Source: Citrobacter koseri (GTDB lineage Bacteria; Pseudomonadota; Gammaproteobacteria; Enterobacterales; Enterobacteriaceae). Taken from it: 64,000 nucleotides of DNA. The stretch lies in NCBI GenBank assembly GCA_900446925.1, contig UAVY01000011.1, positions 310,001 through 374,000 of the forward strand, read 5' to 3'. The notes beneath the pieces were generated by a model. That model saw only the letters and a program-made list of their open reading frames with translations. It made no database searches and was not told where the DNA came from. Positions 32,381 through 43,218 of this stretch are shown piece by piece; the first letter of the stretch is position 1; every line of letters begins with the position of its first letter. The translations under genes were made by a program, and so were the position numbers.

Positions 32381-35137
32381 ATGACCAACTACAGCCTGCG
32401 CGCACGCATGATGATTCTGATCCTGGCCCCGACCGTCCTCATTGGTTTACTGCTCAGTATCTTTTTCGTTGTGCATCGCTATAACGACTTGCAGCGTCAA
32501 CTGGAAGATGCTGGCGCCAGCATTATCGAACCTCTTGCGGTCTCCAGCGAATATGGCATGAACCTGCAAAACCGCGAATCAATCGGGCAGCTCATCAGCG
32601 TTCTCCATCGCCGCCACTCCGACATCGTGCGCGCCATTTCCGTTTATGACGAGAATAACCGGCTGTTTGTCACATCCAATTTCCATCTCGATCCGTCAGA
32701 AATGCAGCTCGCCACCGGGGAGCCGTTTCCCCGCAGGCTGAGCGTGACCCGCCACGGGGACATTATGATCCTGCGAACGCCGATTATCTCCGAAAGGTAT
32801 TCGCCGGACGAATCCCCCGTAACAGACGCCAAAACGCCGAGAAATATGTTGGGATATGTGGCGCTTGAACTGGATCTCAAGTCCGTCCGCCTGCAACAGT
32901 ACAAAGAGATTTTCATCTCCAGCGTGATGATGCTGTTCTGTATCGGCATTGCCTTAATTTTTGGCTGGCGTCTGATGCGCGACGTCACCGGCCCCATTCG
33001 TAATATGGTCAATACCGTTGACCGCATTCGTCGTGGGCAGCTCGACAGCCGCGTCGAGGGCTTTATGCTGGGCGAGCTGGATATGCTGAAAAACGGCATC
33101 AACTCGATGGCGATGTCGCTTGCCGCTTACCATGAAGAGATGCAGCATAATATCGATCAGGCCACTTCGGATCTGCGCGAAACGCTGGAACAGATGGAGA
33201 TCCAGAACGTTGAGCTGGATCTGGCGAAGAAGCGCGCTCAGGAAGCGGCGCGTATTAAGTCTGAGTTTTTGGCCAACATGTCGCACGAACTGCGCACGCC
33301 GCTTAACGGCGTGATTGGCTTTACCCGTCTGACGCTAAAAACCGAACTTAATACAACCCAGCGCGATCACCTCAATACTATCGAGCGTTCGGCCAACAAC
33401 CTGCTGGCGATCATCAATGACGTGCTCGATTTTTCCAAGCTGGAAGCGGGCAAGCTGATTCTGGAAAGCATTCCCTTCCCCGCTACGCAGCACGCTGGAT
33501 GAAGTGGTGACGCTGCTGGCGCATTCATCCCATGACAAAGGGCTGGAGCTCACGCTAAACATCAAAAATGACGTACCGGATAACGTCATCGGCGACCCGC
33601 TGCGCCTACAGCAGGTCATTACCAATCTGGTCGGTAATGCCATTAAATTTACCGAAAGCGGCAATATCGACATTCTGGTTGAAAAGCGCGCGCTCAGTAA
33701 TACCAAAGTACAGATTGAAATCCAGATCCGCGATACCGGCATCGGCATTCCCGAGCGCGACCAGTCGCGTCTGTTCCAGGCTTTCCGCCAGGCGGACGCC
33801 AGCATTTCACGCCGTCATGGCGGAACCGGTCTGGGGCTGGTGATTACGCAAAAACTGGTCAATGAGATGGGCGGCGATATCTCGTTCCACAGTCAGCCCA
33901 ATCGCGGTTCCACTTTCTGGTTCCACATTAATCTCGATCTCAACCCGAATGTGATAAGCGACGCGCCGCCAACGCGCTGTCTGGTCGGAAAACGGCTGGC
34001 CTACGTCGAACCGAACGCCACCGCCGCGCAATGCACGCTGGATATGCTGAGCGACACGCCGCTGGAGGTGATCTACAGCCCGACGTTCTCAGCGTTGCCG
34101 CTGGATCACTACGATATCCTGCTCATCAGCGTTCCGGTGACCTTTAACGAACCGCTCACCATGCAGCAAGAACGGCTGGCAAAAGCCGCCGCCATGACGG
34201 ACTTCCTGCTGCTGGCGCTGCCTTGCCATGCCCAGATTAACGCCGAAAAACTCAAGCAAGGCGGCGCGGCGGCATGTCTGTTAAAACCGCTCACCTCAAC
34301 GCGTTTACTGCCTGCGCTGACGGAATACTGCCATTTGAATCAGCATGTTGAACCGCTGCTGACGGATGAGAATAAAATCGCCATGACGGTAATGGCGGTC
34401 GACGATAACCCGGCTAACCTGAAGCTGATCGGCGCGCTGCTGGAGGACAAAGTCCAGCATGTAGAGCTTTGCGACAGCGGGCATCAGGCGGTGGAGCGGG
34501 CCAAACAGATGCAGTTTGATTTGATCCTGATGGACATTCAGATGCCGGATATGGACGGTATCCGCGCCTGTGAGCTGATTCATCAGCTTCCGCATCAGCA
34601 GCAAACGCCGGTGATCGCCGTGACGGCACATGCGATGGCGGGTCAGAAAGAGAAGCTGCTGAGCGCGGGGATGAATGACTATCTGGCCAAGCCGATAGAA
34701 GAAGAAAAGCTGCACAGCCTGCTGTTGCGCTATAAGCCGGGGCCGTGGTAGCGACCCGATTACCCGCCGCTGAATCGACAGAGTTTATCGTCAACCCGAA
34801 CGCAACGCTCGACTGGCAACTGGCGCTACGCCAGGCGGCCGGAAAATCCGATCTGGCGCGGGATCTGCTGCAAATGCTCATCGACTTCCTGCCGGAAGTG
34901 CGTAACAAAATTGAAGAACAGCTGGTGGGAGAGGCGCCCGAAGGGCTGGTGGATCTCATCCACACGCTGCACGGCAGCTGCGGCTACAGCGGGGTGCCGC
35001 GCATGAAAAACTTGTGCCAGTTAATTGAGCAGCAGTTACGCAGCGGCACCAAAGAAGAGGAGCTTGAACCCGAGTTTCTGGAGCTGCTTGATGAGATGGA
35101 CAACGTCGCGCGCGAAGCAAAGAAAATATTAGGATGA
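32381..35137 (+). CDS. barA: Hybrid sensor histidine kinase BarA (two compensating apparent indels)
   Basis: Tripartite sensor kinase that phosphorylates UvrY in response to short-chain acids, switching on CsrB/CsrC. Order: membrane helices near residues 10-31 and 176-195, HAMP, HisKA with His302 in [10 protein letters not shown], HATPase, receiver with Asp718 in [13 protein letters not shown], and HPt with His861 in [10 protein letters not shown]. An extra C near 33482 and a missing base near 34742 cancel, leaving 918 residues. The csrB gene with a UvrY box lies 8 kb downstream in this window. Confidence 0.93.
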
Positions 35138-35139
35138 GG

Positions 35140-35268
35140 GGATGCCGGATGGCGACGCTAGCGCGTCTTATCCGGCCTACAGGTGCGTGGCCGTAGGCCT
35201 GATAAGCGCAACGTGACCGGCCTACAGGTGCGTGACCGTAGGCCTGATAAGCGCAGCGCCATCAGGCA
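35140..35268. repeat. REP/BIME cluster between barA and garK
   Basis: Three or four REP units, including two near-identical copies of GGCCTACAGGTGCGTG.CCGTAGGCCTGATAAGCGCA, between convergent genes. The tandem duplication of about 43 bases is visible at 35177-35255. Confidence 0.8.
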
Positions 35269-35269
35269 G

Positions 35270-36412
35270 TTAACGTAAATGTTGCCCCACGTTAAGGGTG
35301 GCGGCGATATTGCGCGCAGCCATACGCACATTTTCTGCGGCATTCTCCAGCGCCTCATCCAGCGTACAGATAGTATAAATCACGCTGAAAACAGCATCCA
35401 GCCCATGTTGGTGTACAACACCCACATCCGCCGTCAGGCTACCTGCAATACCAATCACGGGCTTATTATGTCGTTTCGCGACCTTTGCCACGCCGACAGG
35501 CACTTTGCCGTGAATCGTTTGGCTGTCAATGCGCCCTTCTCCGGTAACAACCAGATCCGCATCAGCAACGCACTCCTCCAGATGCAAAGCATCGGTCACG
35601 ATCTCAATGCCGCGCCGTAACTCCGCGCCGCAAAACGCATATAATGCGGCTCCCAGACCGCCCGCCGCGCCGCCGCCCGCCAGTTCGAATACGTTAATAT
35701 CCAGATCGCGGGAAATCAGCCGGGCATAGTGCGTCAGCGCGTCGTCTAAGCGTTGAATCATCTCCGGCGTGGCGCCTTTTTGCGGACCAAATACCGCAGA
35801 TGCCCCCTCTTTCCCGGTCAGCGGATTCGTGACATCGCAGGCGACTTCGATACGACACGCGGCAAGACGTTTATCAATACCGCTGATATCAATCTTTGAG
35901 AGCGCTTCCAGCGCCGCGCCGCCTTGCGTAATCTCCTGGTGCTGCGCATCCAGCAATTTCGCCCCCAGCGCCTGCACCATACCGGCGCCGCCGTCATTCG
36001 TCGCGCTACCGCCAAGGCCAATAATAATATGTTCCACCCCGGCATCGAGGGCGTGGCGAATTAACTCGCCGGTTCCCCACGAGGTGGTTTTTAGCGGATC
36101 GCGTAATTGCGGTGGAACCAACTCCAGCCCACTGGCGGCGGCCATTTCGATAAAGGCCGAACGCTCGTCGCCAGAAAGCCCATAAAATGCCCGCACGCTG
36201 TCACCGAGCGGGCCCGTCACGTCAACATCAACAATCCGGCCTGCCGTGGCCTCGACCATCGCTTCAACCGTTCCCTCACCACCATCAGCAACCGGGAGTT
36301 TTACGTAATCCGCATCAGGCCAGATTTCACGAAACCCCTCCTCAATGGCGGTCGCTACCTCAAGAGCGCTCAAACTTTCCTTATAAGAGTCCGGTGCGAT
36401 CACTATTTTCAT
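35270..36412 (-). CDS. garK: Glycerate 2-kinase
   Basis: Phosphorylates D-glycerate, the end product of the glucarate/galactarate route. 380 residues, intact. Family marks are MKIVIAPDSYKESLSA, VADGGEGTVEAM, GLGGSATNDGGAGM and VTGEGRIDSQT. It follows gudD by 81 bases in the same direction, so it probably belongs to the gudP-gudX-gudD-garK unit. In E. coli K-12 garK lies in the distant gar operon; this arrangement is like that of Salmonella and Citrobacter. Confidence 0.9.
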   Translation of the reverse strand: MKIVIAPDSYKESLSALEVATAIEEGFREIWPDADYVKLPVADGGEGTVEAMVEATAGRIVDVDVTGPLGDSVRAFYGLSGDERSAFIEMAAASGLELVPPQLRDPLKTTSWGTGELIRHALDAGVEHIIIGLGGSATNDGGAGMVQALGAKLLDAQHQEITQGGAALEALSKIDISGIDKRLAACRIEVACDVTNPLTGKEGASAVFGPQKGATPEMIQRLDDALTHYARLISRDLDINVFELAGGGAAGGLGAALYAFCGAELRRGIEIVTDALHLEECVADADLVVTGEGRIDSQTIHGKVPVGVAKVAKRHNKPVIGIAGSLTADVGVVHQHGLDAVFSVIYTICTLDEALENAAENVRMAARNIAATLNVGQHLR

Positions 36413-36493
36413 AAAGCATCCTTACGCATGTTGACTGTACTAAGCATACACCAGGAGAAGAACCGACCCCATGACGAAACCGGTTCAATACAG

Positions 36494-37834
36494 TCAGCGC
36501 ACCATGCACGGGCGCTTATTGTCGAATGTCCAGTTCGGGATCAGATACTGCATTCCCATCGCATCATCACGCGCGCCCAGGCCGTGTTGCTGATACAACT
36601 CGTGCGCCTTCATCACCTGATCCATGTCAATCTCAACGCCAAGACCTGGTTTATCAGGCACCTGCACCATACCGCCTTTGATTTCAAACGGCTCTTTGGT
36701 CAGACGCTGATTACCTTCCTGCCAGATCCAGTGGGTGTCGATCGCGGTGATCTTGCCTGGCGCGGCGGCGGCCACATGCGTGAACATCGCCAGGGAAATA
36801 TCAAAGTGGTTATTGGAATGCGAACCCCAGGTCAGGCCGAACTCATGGCACATCTGCGCGACGCGCACAGATCCCTGCATCGTCCAGAAATGCGGGTCAG
36901 CCAGCGGAATGTCCACAGACTGCAAGGAGAGCGTATGCCCCATCTGACGCCAGTCAGTGGCGATCATATTGGTGGCCGTCGGCAGGCCGGTCGCGCGACG
37001 GAACTCCGCCATCACTTCGCGGCCAGAGAAACCCTGCTCCGCCCCGCACGGATCTTCCGCATAGGCCAGCGAGCCTTTCAGGTACTTACCGATTTGGATT
37101 GCTTCGTTCAGCGACCAGGCGCCGTTCGGGTCCAGCGTCACGCGGGCATTCGGGAAGCGTTTCGCCAGCGCTACAATGGATTCCGCCTCTTCATCTCCCG
37201 CCAGAACGCCGCCCTTCAGTTTAAAGTCGTTAAAGCCATACTTCTCGTATGCCGCTTCCGCCAGGCGGACGACCGCATCAGGAGTCATCGCCTCTTCGTG
37301 ACGCAGACGATACCAGTCGCATTTCTCATCCGGCTGGCTCTGGTACGGCAGCGGCGTCGCTTTACGGTTGCCGACAAAGAACAGATAGCCAAGCATTTCC
37401 ACTTCGCTACGCTGTTGCCCCTCACCCAGCAGGGATGCCACGTTAACCCCCAGGTGCTGGCCTAACAGATCGAGCAGCGCCGCTTCAATGCCAGTGACCA
37501 CATGAATGGTGGTACGTAAGTCGAAGGTTTGTAAGCCGCGCCCGCCCGCATCACGATCGGCGAACTGATGACGCACGGCATTCAGCACGTTTTTGTACTC
37601 ACCCAGCGTTTTACCCACCACCAGCGGGATCGCCTCTTCCAGCGTCTGGCGGATTTTCTCGCCGCCAGGGATTTCCCCCACGCCGGTGTGACCAGAATTG
37701 TCTTTAATAATGACGATATTACGGGTGAAGAACGGCGCATGCGCCCCGCTCAGGTTCATCAGCATACTGTCATGCCCCGCAACCGGGATAACCTGCATAG
37801 CGGTAACAACAGGGGTCGTAAATTGTGTACTCAT
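36494..37834 (-). CDS. gudD: Glucarate dehydratase GudD
   Basis: Enolase-superfamily enzyme that dehydrates D-glucarate to 5-keto-4-deoxyglucarate. 446 residues, intact, ending DNKRPCMVR. Active-site signatures: [10 protein letters not shown] (KxK base), [27 protein letters not shown] and [14 protein letters not shown] (catalytic His). Two adjacent ATGs occur; the second, at 37834, gives proper spacing from AAGGA and the usual length. It directly follows gudX. Confidence 0.96.
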   Translation of the reverse strand: MSTQFTTPVVTAMQVIPVAGHDSMLMNLSGAHAPFFTRNIVIIKDNSGHTGVGEIPGGEKIRQTLEEAIPLVVGKTLGEYKNVLNAVRHQFADRDAGGRGLQTFDLRTTIHVVTGIEAALLDLLGQHLGVNVASLLGEGQQRSEVEMLGYLFFVGNRKATPLPYQSQPDEKCDWYRLRHEEAMTPDAVVRLAEAAYEKYGFNDFKLKGGVLAGDEEAESIVALAKRFPNARVTLDPNGAWSLNEAIQIGKYLKGSLAYAEDPCGAEQGFSGREVMAEFRRATGLPTATNMIATDWRQMGHTLSLQSVDIPLADPHFWTMQGSVRVAQMCHEFGLTWGSHSNNHFDISLAMFTHVAAAAPGKITAIDTHWIWQEGNQRLTKEPFEIKGGMVQVPDKPGLGVEIDMDQVMKAHELYQQHGLGARDDAMGMQYLIPNWTFDNKRPCMVR

Positions 37835-37837
37835 CAT

Positions 37838-39194
37838 TCAGTCCTTATATGAATTAGCGACGGCCGAAAACGGGCGTTTACGATCAAAAGTCCAGCCGGG
37901 GATCAGGTATTGCATCGGGCCTGCGTCATTGCGCGCGCCGCCGGGCAGTTTCTTGTAAGCGTCATGCGCTTTCTGCACCTGCTCCCCAGTCCAGCTCCAC
38001 GCCAAGACCCGGCGCATCCGGCACTGCAATTTTTCCGTCTTTAATTTCCAGCGGTTGCTTCGTCAGGCGACAATCGCCCTCCTGCCAGATCCAGTGGGTG
38101 TCAATCGCCGTCGGTTTACCCGGCGCGGCAGCGCCAACATGAGTGAACATCGCCAGGGAAATATCGAAATGGTTGTTCGAATGGCAGCCCCAGGTCAGCC
38201 CCCAGTCATCGCATAATTGCGCCACGCGCACCGCGCCGGAGAGCGTCCAGAAGTGCGGGTCGGCGAGCGGAATATCCACCGCGTTTAACATCACCGCATG
38301 GCCCATTTCACGCCAGTTGGTGGCAATCATGTTGGTCGCGACTGGCAGCCCCGTCGCACGACGGAACTCCGCCATCACTTCACGCCCGGAGAATCCTTGT
38401 TCTGCGCCACACGGATCTTCAGCATACGTGAGCACATCGTTCAGCCCTTTACACAGCGCGATGGCTTCATCCAGCAGCCAGGCGCCGTTTGGGTCAACCG
38501 TGATTCGCGCATCCGGGAAGCGTTTTTTCAGCGCGCGGGCCGTGTCGATCTCCTGCTCGCCGGGCAACACGCCGCCCTTCAGTTTGAAATCTTTAAAGCC
38601 GTAGCGATCCTGCGCCGCCTGCGCCAGATGCACAACCGCGTCACTGGTGAGCGCTTCCTGATGGCGCAGGTGATACCAGTCATGATTGCCCGGCGTTTTT
38701 TCGAGATAAGGCAAATCCGTTTTGGTGCGATCGCCCACGTAGAAAAGGTAGCCCAGCACAGTCACCGCATCGCGCTGTTTGCCCGGCCCTAACAGTTCGC
38801 ACACCGGTACATTCAGCGCTTTGCCCAGCAGATCCAGCAGCGCCGCTTCCAGTGCCGCTACCGCATTCACCCGCAGTTCGAAAGTCCAGGCGCCTTTACC
38901 AAAGGTATCAAAGTCGGCAGCCTGATTACCTTTATGCACCTGTTGCACCACTTTATTCAGGCGGGCCACTTCCTGGCCTAAAACCATCGGAATCGCATCC
39001 ACCAGCGTCTGGTAAATCACCTCGCCGCCGGGCGCTTCACCCACGCCGGTGTTACCGGCGTTATCGGTGAGGACGACGATATTGCGCGTGAAATACGCGT
39101 TATGCGCCCCACCGATGTTGAGTAACATACTGTCATGTCCGGCCACCGGAATGACTTTCATATCGGTAATGACGGGACTTGATTGCGTTGTCAT
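37838..39194 (-). CDS. gudX: GudX, glucarate dehydratase-related protein (one apparent frameshift)
   Basis: Paralogue of GudD whose E. coli form has low activity on glucarate. Starts [20 protein letters not shown]. The lysine motif [20 protein letters not shown] and [11 protein letters not shown] are all retained. An extra G near 37983 shifts the frame at [13 protein letters not shown]; repair gives about 451 residues ending [10 protein letters not shown]. Its stop touches the gudD start, and it starts two bases after gudP. It lacks an assigned separate role. Confidence 0.9.
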
Positions 39195-39196
39195 AT

Positions 39197-40549
39197 TTAT
39201 TGTCCTGCTACAGGTTTCAGTTCGATGCGTTTAATATCCCCGACCAGCACGAGGTAACTCAGTACCGCCACCAGCGCATGGACGCCAACGTAAATCAGCG
39301 CGCCATTGAACGAGCCGGTCGTGCCGACGATGTAGCCAATCGCAATTGGCGTTACGATGCCGGAAATATTGCCAAACATGTTGAATAAGCCGCCGCTCAA
39401 GCCGCTGATTTCTTTCGGCGCGGTGTCCGCCATGACTGCCCAGCCCAGCGCGCCAATGCCTTTACCGAAGAAGGCCAGCGCCATGAAGCCGATAATCATC
39501 CATTCGACGTTGACGTAATTACAGAACACCATCACCATCGACAGCAGCATCCCCATCACGATCGGCGTCTTACGGGCGATGTTCAGCGAGCCGGTACGAC
39601 GCATCAGCCAGTCGGAAATAATGCCGCCCAGCACGCCGCCCACGAAGCCGCAAATAGCCGGGACGGAAGCGACGAACCCCGCTTTCAGAATCGACATGCC
39701 ACGCGCCTGCACCAGATAAACCGGGAACCAGGTGATAAAGAAATAGGTCAACGCATTAATGCAGTACTGGCCGATATAGACGCCGATCATCATGCGGGAA
39801 CCCAGCAGCTGTTTGATTTGGCCCCATTTCACGCTAAACGGGACTTTCACCTTCGTATCTTTCTGATCCATATTGATCAGCGCGCCGCCTTCAGCAATGT
39901 ACTCCAGCTCTTTTTTGTTAACGCCGGGATGCTGGTTTGGTTCATGGATCACTTTCAGCCAGATAAAGCTGATCACGATCCCCAGACCGCCCATAAAGAA
40001 GAAGACATGCGACCAACCCACTTCATGGGTCAGCCAGCCCATGATTGGCGCAAAGATAACGGTGGCAAAGTATTGCGCGGAGTTGAAAATCGCCACCGCC
40101 GTTCCCCTCTCCTGCGCCGGGAACCAGGCCGCGACGATTCGGCTGTTGCCGGGGAAAGATGGCGCTTCGGCCAACCCGACCAGGAATCGCAGGGTAAACA
40201 GCGCCACGATGATGCCAAAACCGCTGAAGATATCCACAAAGCCCTGTAACAGGGTAAACATGGACCAGATAAAGATGGACCAGAAGTAGACACGTTTAGA
40301 ACCAAAACGGTCGAGCAGCCAACCGCCGGGGATTTGCCCGATCACGTAGGCCCATGAGAAAGCGGAGAACACGTACCCCATGCCTACCGGGTCGAGACCA
40401 ATATCTTTGGCCATTTCCGATCCGGCAATGGACAATGTGGCGCGGTCGCCATAGTTGAAGGATGTGACGATAAACAGCATCACCACTATCCAGTAGCGGG
40501 CATTGGTGCGTTTTTCCGCGCCGCTCACCGCGTGACTTAATGAACTCAT
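39197..40549 (-). CDS. gudP: Glucarate/galactarate MFS transporter GudP
   Basis: 450-residue major facilitator of the anion:cation symporter family that imports D-glucarate and galactarate. Twelve hydrophobic segments are visible. The motif [15 protein letters not shown] lies between helices 2 and 3, and [18 protein letters not shown] is typical of hexuronate and hexarate carriers. The frame is intact. First gene of the gud unit. Activation by CdaR is expected from the known E. coli regulon but no site could be assigned. Confidence 0.93.
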   Translation of the reverse strand: MSSLSHAVSGAEKRTNARYWIVVMLFIVTSFNYGDRATLSIAGSEMAKDIGLDPVGMGYVFSAFSWAYVIGQIPGGWLLDRFGSKRVYFWSIFIWSMFTLLQGFVDIFSGFGIIVALFTLRFLVGLAEAPSFPGNSRIVAAWFPAQERGTAVAIFNSAQYFATVIFAPIMGWLTHEVGWSHVFFFMGGLGIVISFIWLKVIHEPNQHPGVNKKELEYIAEGGALINMDQKDTKVKVPFSVKWGQIKQLLGSRMMIGVYIGQYCINALTYFFITWFPVYLVQARGMSILKAGFVASVPAICGFVGGVLGGIISDWLMRRTGSLNIARKTPIVMGMLLSMVMVFCNYVNVEWMIIGFMALAFFGKGIGALGWAVMADTAPKEISGLSGGLFNMFGNISGIVTPIAIGYIVGTTGSFNGALIYVGVHALVAVLSYLVLVGDIKRIELKPVAGQ

Positions 40550-40895
40550 TGTTGCACTCCTGAATTTTCGCGTTATCTACGCTCACTCTGAACTGCACAA
40601 CCGGTAGGGAATCAGAGATGACGTTTCGTGTTTTTTTGCAGCTTTTTATGAGGTCGTTTGCCTTGTGTACTGCATTTTTAATAACTGGCACGAGAAGTAT
40701 AAAAAGCACACCTCGCACTCTCACCGTGCAACAACACAGTATTTCGGCAGCGTATCACGTATGTTTGTGGCAAAAGCCCAGGGCAATGGAAGCCACTTCA
40801 CGGAAATGAAAAACGAAGAGGTAAACAGACAGGGTGCGAGAAGCAAAAGAAGAGGAGTGTGAAACGGGTCGCTTGACCCTATGAAAATGCCTCTG
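40550..40895. promoter_or_regulatory. gudP upstream region
   Basis: About 350 bases upstream of gudP with no supported gene. It presumably holds the gud promoter and CdaR site. Short open frames here have no family match or good ribosome binding site. Confidence 0.4.
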
Positions 40896-40921
40896 AAAAC
40901 CCTTTCGTATGAAAGGGTTTT
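40896..40921 (-). terminator. Hairpin downstream of yqcA
   Basis: AAAACCCTTTC-GTAT-GAAAGGGTTTT is a perfect 11-base stem that reads as a terminator-like hairpin on both strands. It follows the REP unit past yqcA, and probably ends the yqcC-truC-yqcA transcript. Confidence 0.65.
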
Positions 40922-40926
40922 AGGGC

Positions 40927-41000
40927 AAATGCCTGATGGCGCTACGCTTATCAGGCCCAACAGACTGCGCATGTAGACCGGACGTCGCCATCCGGCTGGA
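40927..41000. repeat. REP pair downstream of yqcA
   Basis: Two REP palindromes in opposite orientation (AATGCCTGATGGCGCTACG...CAGGCCC and GTAGACCGGACGTCGCCATCCGGC). It lies between the yqcA stop and the hairpin at 40896. Confidence 0.75.
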
Positions 41001-41006
41001 TTTTGC

Positions 41007-41456
41007 TCAGGAGAGCAATGTTCCCCAGTTTTCGACCCAGGGGTTGGATTCGCTCTCCGGCTCCGGGTGTTCGCTGGCGTCAATCAACAGCATCTCCCCA
41101 ACACGCTGCGCGCTTTGCTCCTGCAACAGCGCATCGAACTGTTTGCCGCCATTGCAAAAATTGACGTAGCTGCTGTCGCCCAGCGCAATCACGCCGTAAC
41201 GCAGATTTGGCTGAAAACCGAGATTGTCCTTTATTCCCTGGAACAGCGGCACAATGCTGTCCGGGAGATCGCCCTGCCCCGTCGTCGACGTCACAACCAG
41301 CACAACTTTATCCAGATACGGCTGCCAGTCGCTCAGTTGCGGATCTTCAAAGACGGTTGCTTTATGCCCCTGCGCGGTAAGGATCGCCTCGGCCTCTTCG
41401 GCAACCAACAGCGAGTTTCCATACATGGTGCCGACAAAAATACCAATTTCCGCCAT
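41007..41456 (-). CDS. yqcA: YqcA, flavodoxin
   Basis: 149-residue short-chain flavodoxin that binds FMN. The phosphate loop [17 protein letters not shown] is at the N-terminus, and the ring-binding loops [11 protein letters not shown] and [14 protein letters not shown] follow. The frame is intact. It ends the yqcC-truC-yqcA unit, 18 bases after truC. Its redox partner is not known. The paralogue MioC has the same fold, but the length and C-terminus ([12 protein letters not shown]) fit YqcA. Confidence 0.93.
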   Translation of the reverse strand: MAEIGIFVGTMYGNSLLVAEEAEAILTAQGHKATVFEDPQLSDWQPYLDKVVLVVTSTTGQGDLPDSIVPLFQGIKDNLGFQPNLRYGVIALGDSSYVNFCNGGKQFDALLQEQSAQRVGEMLLIDASEHPEPESESNPWVENWGTLLS

Positions 41457-41474
41457 TAACGTTTTCTCCCTGAT

Positions 41475-42256
41475 TTAAGCCTGATTATTTTCATCCTGCC
41501 GGGACAACGCACTAAACTCAACCCTTTCATTCTCAGGGAGAAGTCCGCGCCAGCCAAACTGTGATAACGCCTGCATCCAGACGTCGTCCAGACCGGCGCG
41601 CAGGATCAGCGGCTCACCGGTAAAGGGGTGGGTAAGCGTCAGTTGACTGGCGTGCAACATTAAGCGCTGGCAACCAAAATGCTCTGCGGCGCTGCGATTC
41701 TGACGTAAATCGCCGTGTTTGCTGTCGCCGATAATCGGATGGCGTAAATGCGCGAGATGACGTCTGAGCTGGTGTTTACGGCCCGTTTTCGGCTCCAGTT
41801 CCACCAGGCCGTAGCGGGTTGTCGGATAACGCCCGGTCGCCACCGGCATTTCGACCGTCGCCAGCCCCCGGTAATGGGTCACGGCAGGCTGCGGGCCTTT
41901 ATCCTCGCGGGCAAATTTATCGGCAATCTTATCCAGTTCTTCCACCAGCGGATAATCCAGAACGGCCTCATCCATCAACCAGCCGCGCACAATCGCATGG
42001 TAGCGTTTCTGAATCTGATGCTGCTCAAACTGCTGCGCCAGCAGGCGCCCCGCTTCGCTGGAAAGCCCATCAACAGGACACCGGAAGTCGGCCTGTCGAG
42101 CCGGTGGGCGGTAAAGACGTGCTGACCAATCTGGTCGCGTACGGTTTGCATCACCACGACTTTTTCGTCGCGATCCAACCAGCTGCGGTGAACCAGCCAG
42201 CCAGACGGTTTATTCACCGCCACCAGCCATTCATCCTGATAGAGGATTTCCAGCAT
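41475..42256 (-). CDS. truC: tRNA pseudouridine(65) synthase TruC (one apparent deletion)
   Basis: Makes pseudouridine 65 in tRNA-Ile and tRNA-Asp. Begins MLEILYQDEWLVAVNKPSG. The catalytic aspartate is in HRLDRPTSGVLL near residue 54, and GRKHQLRRHLAHLRHPIIGD is the RluA-family core. One G missing near 42063 breaks the frame at LMGLSSEAG; restoring it gives 260 residues, the family length. Its start overlaps the yqcC stop by one base (TGATG). Confidence 0.9.
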
Positions 42257-42585
42257 CAGACGTTATCGCGCGTAAACAGCGCGTCCAGATCCTGCAATGT
42301 CATCAGGATCACCTCGCGTTGAGGATGATCGGCCGTCAGCGCCATTTCATAATACGGCGCGACAGCAAAGGCTTGCGGAAGCGGCTGCGCGTTATCAAGC
42401 AACGCGTGCATACGGGGGATCAGCACCCATTGCAGCCATTCAAGCGGTTCCATCGTATCCATACAAAAAGGTTGCGTGCTGGTAAACAGGTGGGCCTGCG
42501 GCTCGTCCATCCGCCAGTGATGATGTTCACGCAGCAGGGCTTCCAGCGCGTGGAGTTGCTGGCGCACACGGTCATGAGTCGTCAT
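42256..42585 (-). CDS. yqcC: YqcC, DUF446 protein
   Basis: 109-residue cytosolic protein of unknown function. It begins MTTHDRVRQQLHALEALLRE and contains PFCMDTMEPLEWLQWVLIPR, the conserved core of DUF446. The frame is intact. It is translationally coupled to truC, which points to a role linked to tRNA modification, though that is only context. It lies directly downstream of csrB. Confidence 0.88.
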   Translation of the reverse strand: MTTHDRVRQQLHALEALLREHHHWRMDEPQAHLFTSTQPFCMDTMEPLEWLQWVLIPRMHALLDNAQPLPQAFAVAPYYEMALTADHPQREVILMTLQDLDALFTRDNV

Positions 42586-42642
42586 GAAATTAACCTCAGT
42601 GATGAAAAACTGGCGCGAAGAATAGCATCAGTGAAGACGAAA

Positions 42643-43008
42643 TAAAAAAAGGGAGCACTGTAAAAACAGTGCTCCCGGTTCGTTTCGCAGCATTCCGGCT
42701 ACTTTTGGTGCTCCCTGCTCATCCGTGACAACTTTTCCTGTGGTCTTGCGACCTGCTCATCCTGAACAATTTGCATCCTGCTCACATCACCCCGATGTGA
42801 ATCGACTTCATCCTGAAGTATCCTGGCCATCCTGACCCACCGAACATCCTGCCCGGCTCTCGTTCTCCGTCCTGGAGGTGTCCCTTAACGCATCCGGCGT
42901 TTTCCACTTTGCTTCATCCTGAAGCCTGTCCTTGTAACACCATCCTGGCGTGTCCTGCTGAAGCGCCATCATCCTGACGTTCGCTTCGTTGTGCGACTCC
43001 TTGTCGAC
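42643..43008 (-). ncRNA. csrB: CsrB regulatory RNA
   Basis: About 366-base RNA that sequesters the translational regulator CsrA. Read on the minus strand it starts GTCGACAAGGAGTC and carries many GGA-bearing hairpin loops, including eight exact copies of CAGGATG (CATCCTG on the plus strand) and several variants such as CAGGATA. It ends in the terminator GGGAGCACTG-TTTTTA-CAGTGCTCCC followed by seven T at 42649-42643. Position between yqcC and syd is the conserved csrB site. Confidence 0.97.
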
Positions 43009-43181
43009 AGGTATAGAATCGCCTGTTTCGCCTTGTCTTACAAGACACTTACAGACAATGCCTTAAGGATATTTTCATATGAAAGGCAGGATTGTTAACT
43101 CAACTCATTAATATTAAAGGAGTTATAGTTAACACCATGAGATAAGTATTCGCTTATTATCTGGCGATCTCTCACAGGGTA

Positions 43182-43199
43182 TGTAAGAGATCTCTCACA
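43182..43199. promoter_or_regulatory. UvrY binding site upstream of csrB
   Basis: TGTAAGAGATCTCTCACA; its reverse complement, TGTGAGAGATCTCTTACA, is the 18-base inverted repeat recognised by phosphorylated UvrY in E. coli. Its centre lies about 182 bases upstream of the csrB start. A half-site (GATCTCTCACA) lies at 43166-43176. Confidence 0.85.
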
Positions 43200-43218
43200 C
43201 GGTGTCTGGCAAAGTGGA

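Noticed and set aside
42700..43000. Many copies of CATCCTG at irregular spacing that could look like a repeat array or CRISPR
   Set aside because: They are the GGA-bearing CsrA-binding loops of CsrB read from the other strand; start, terminator and location match csrB.
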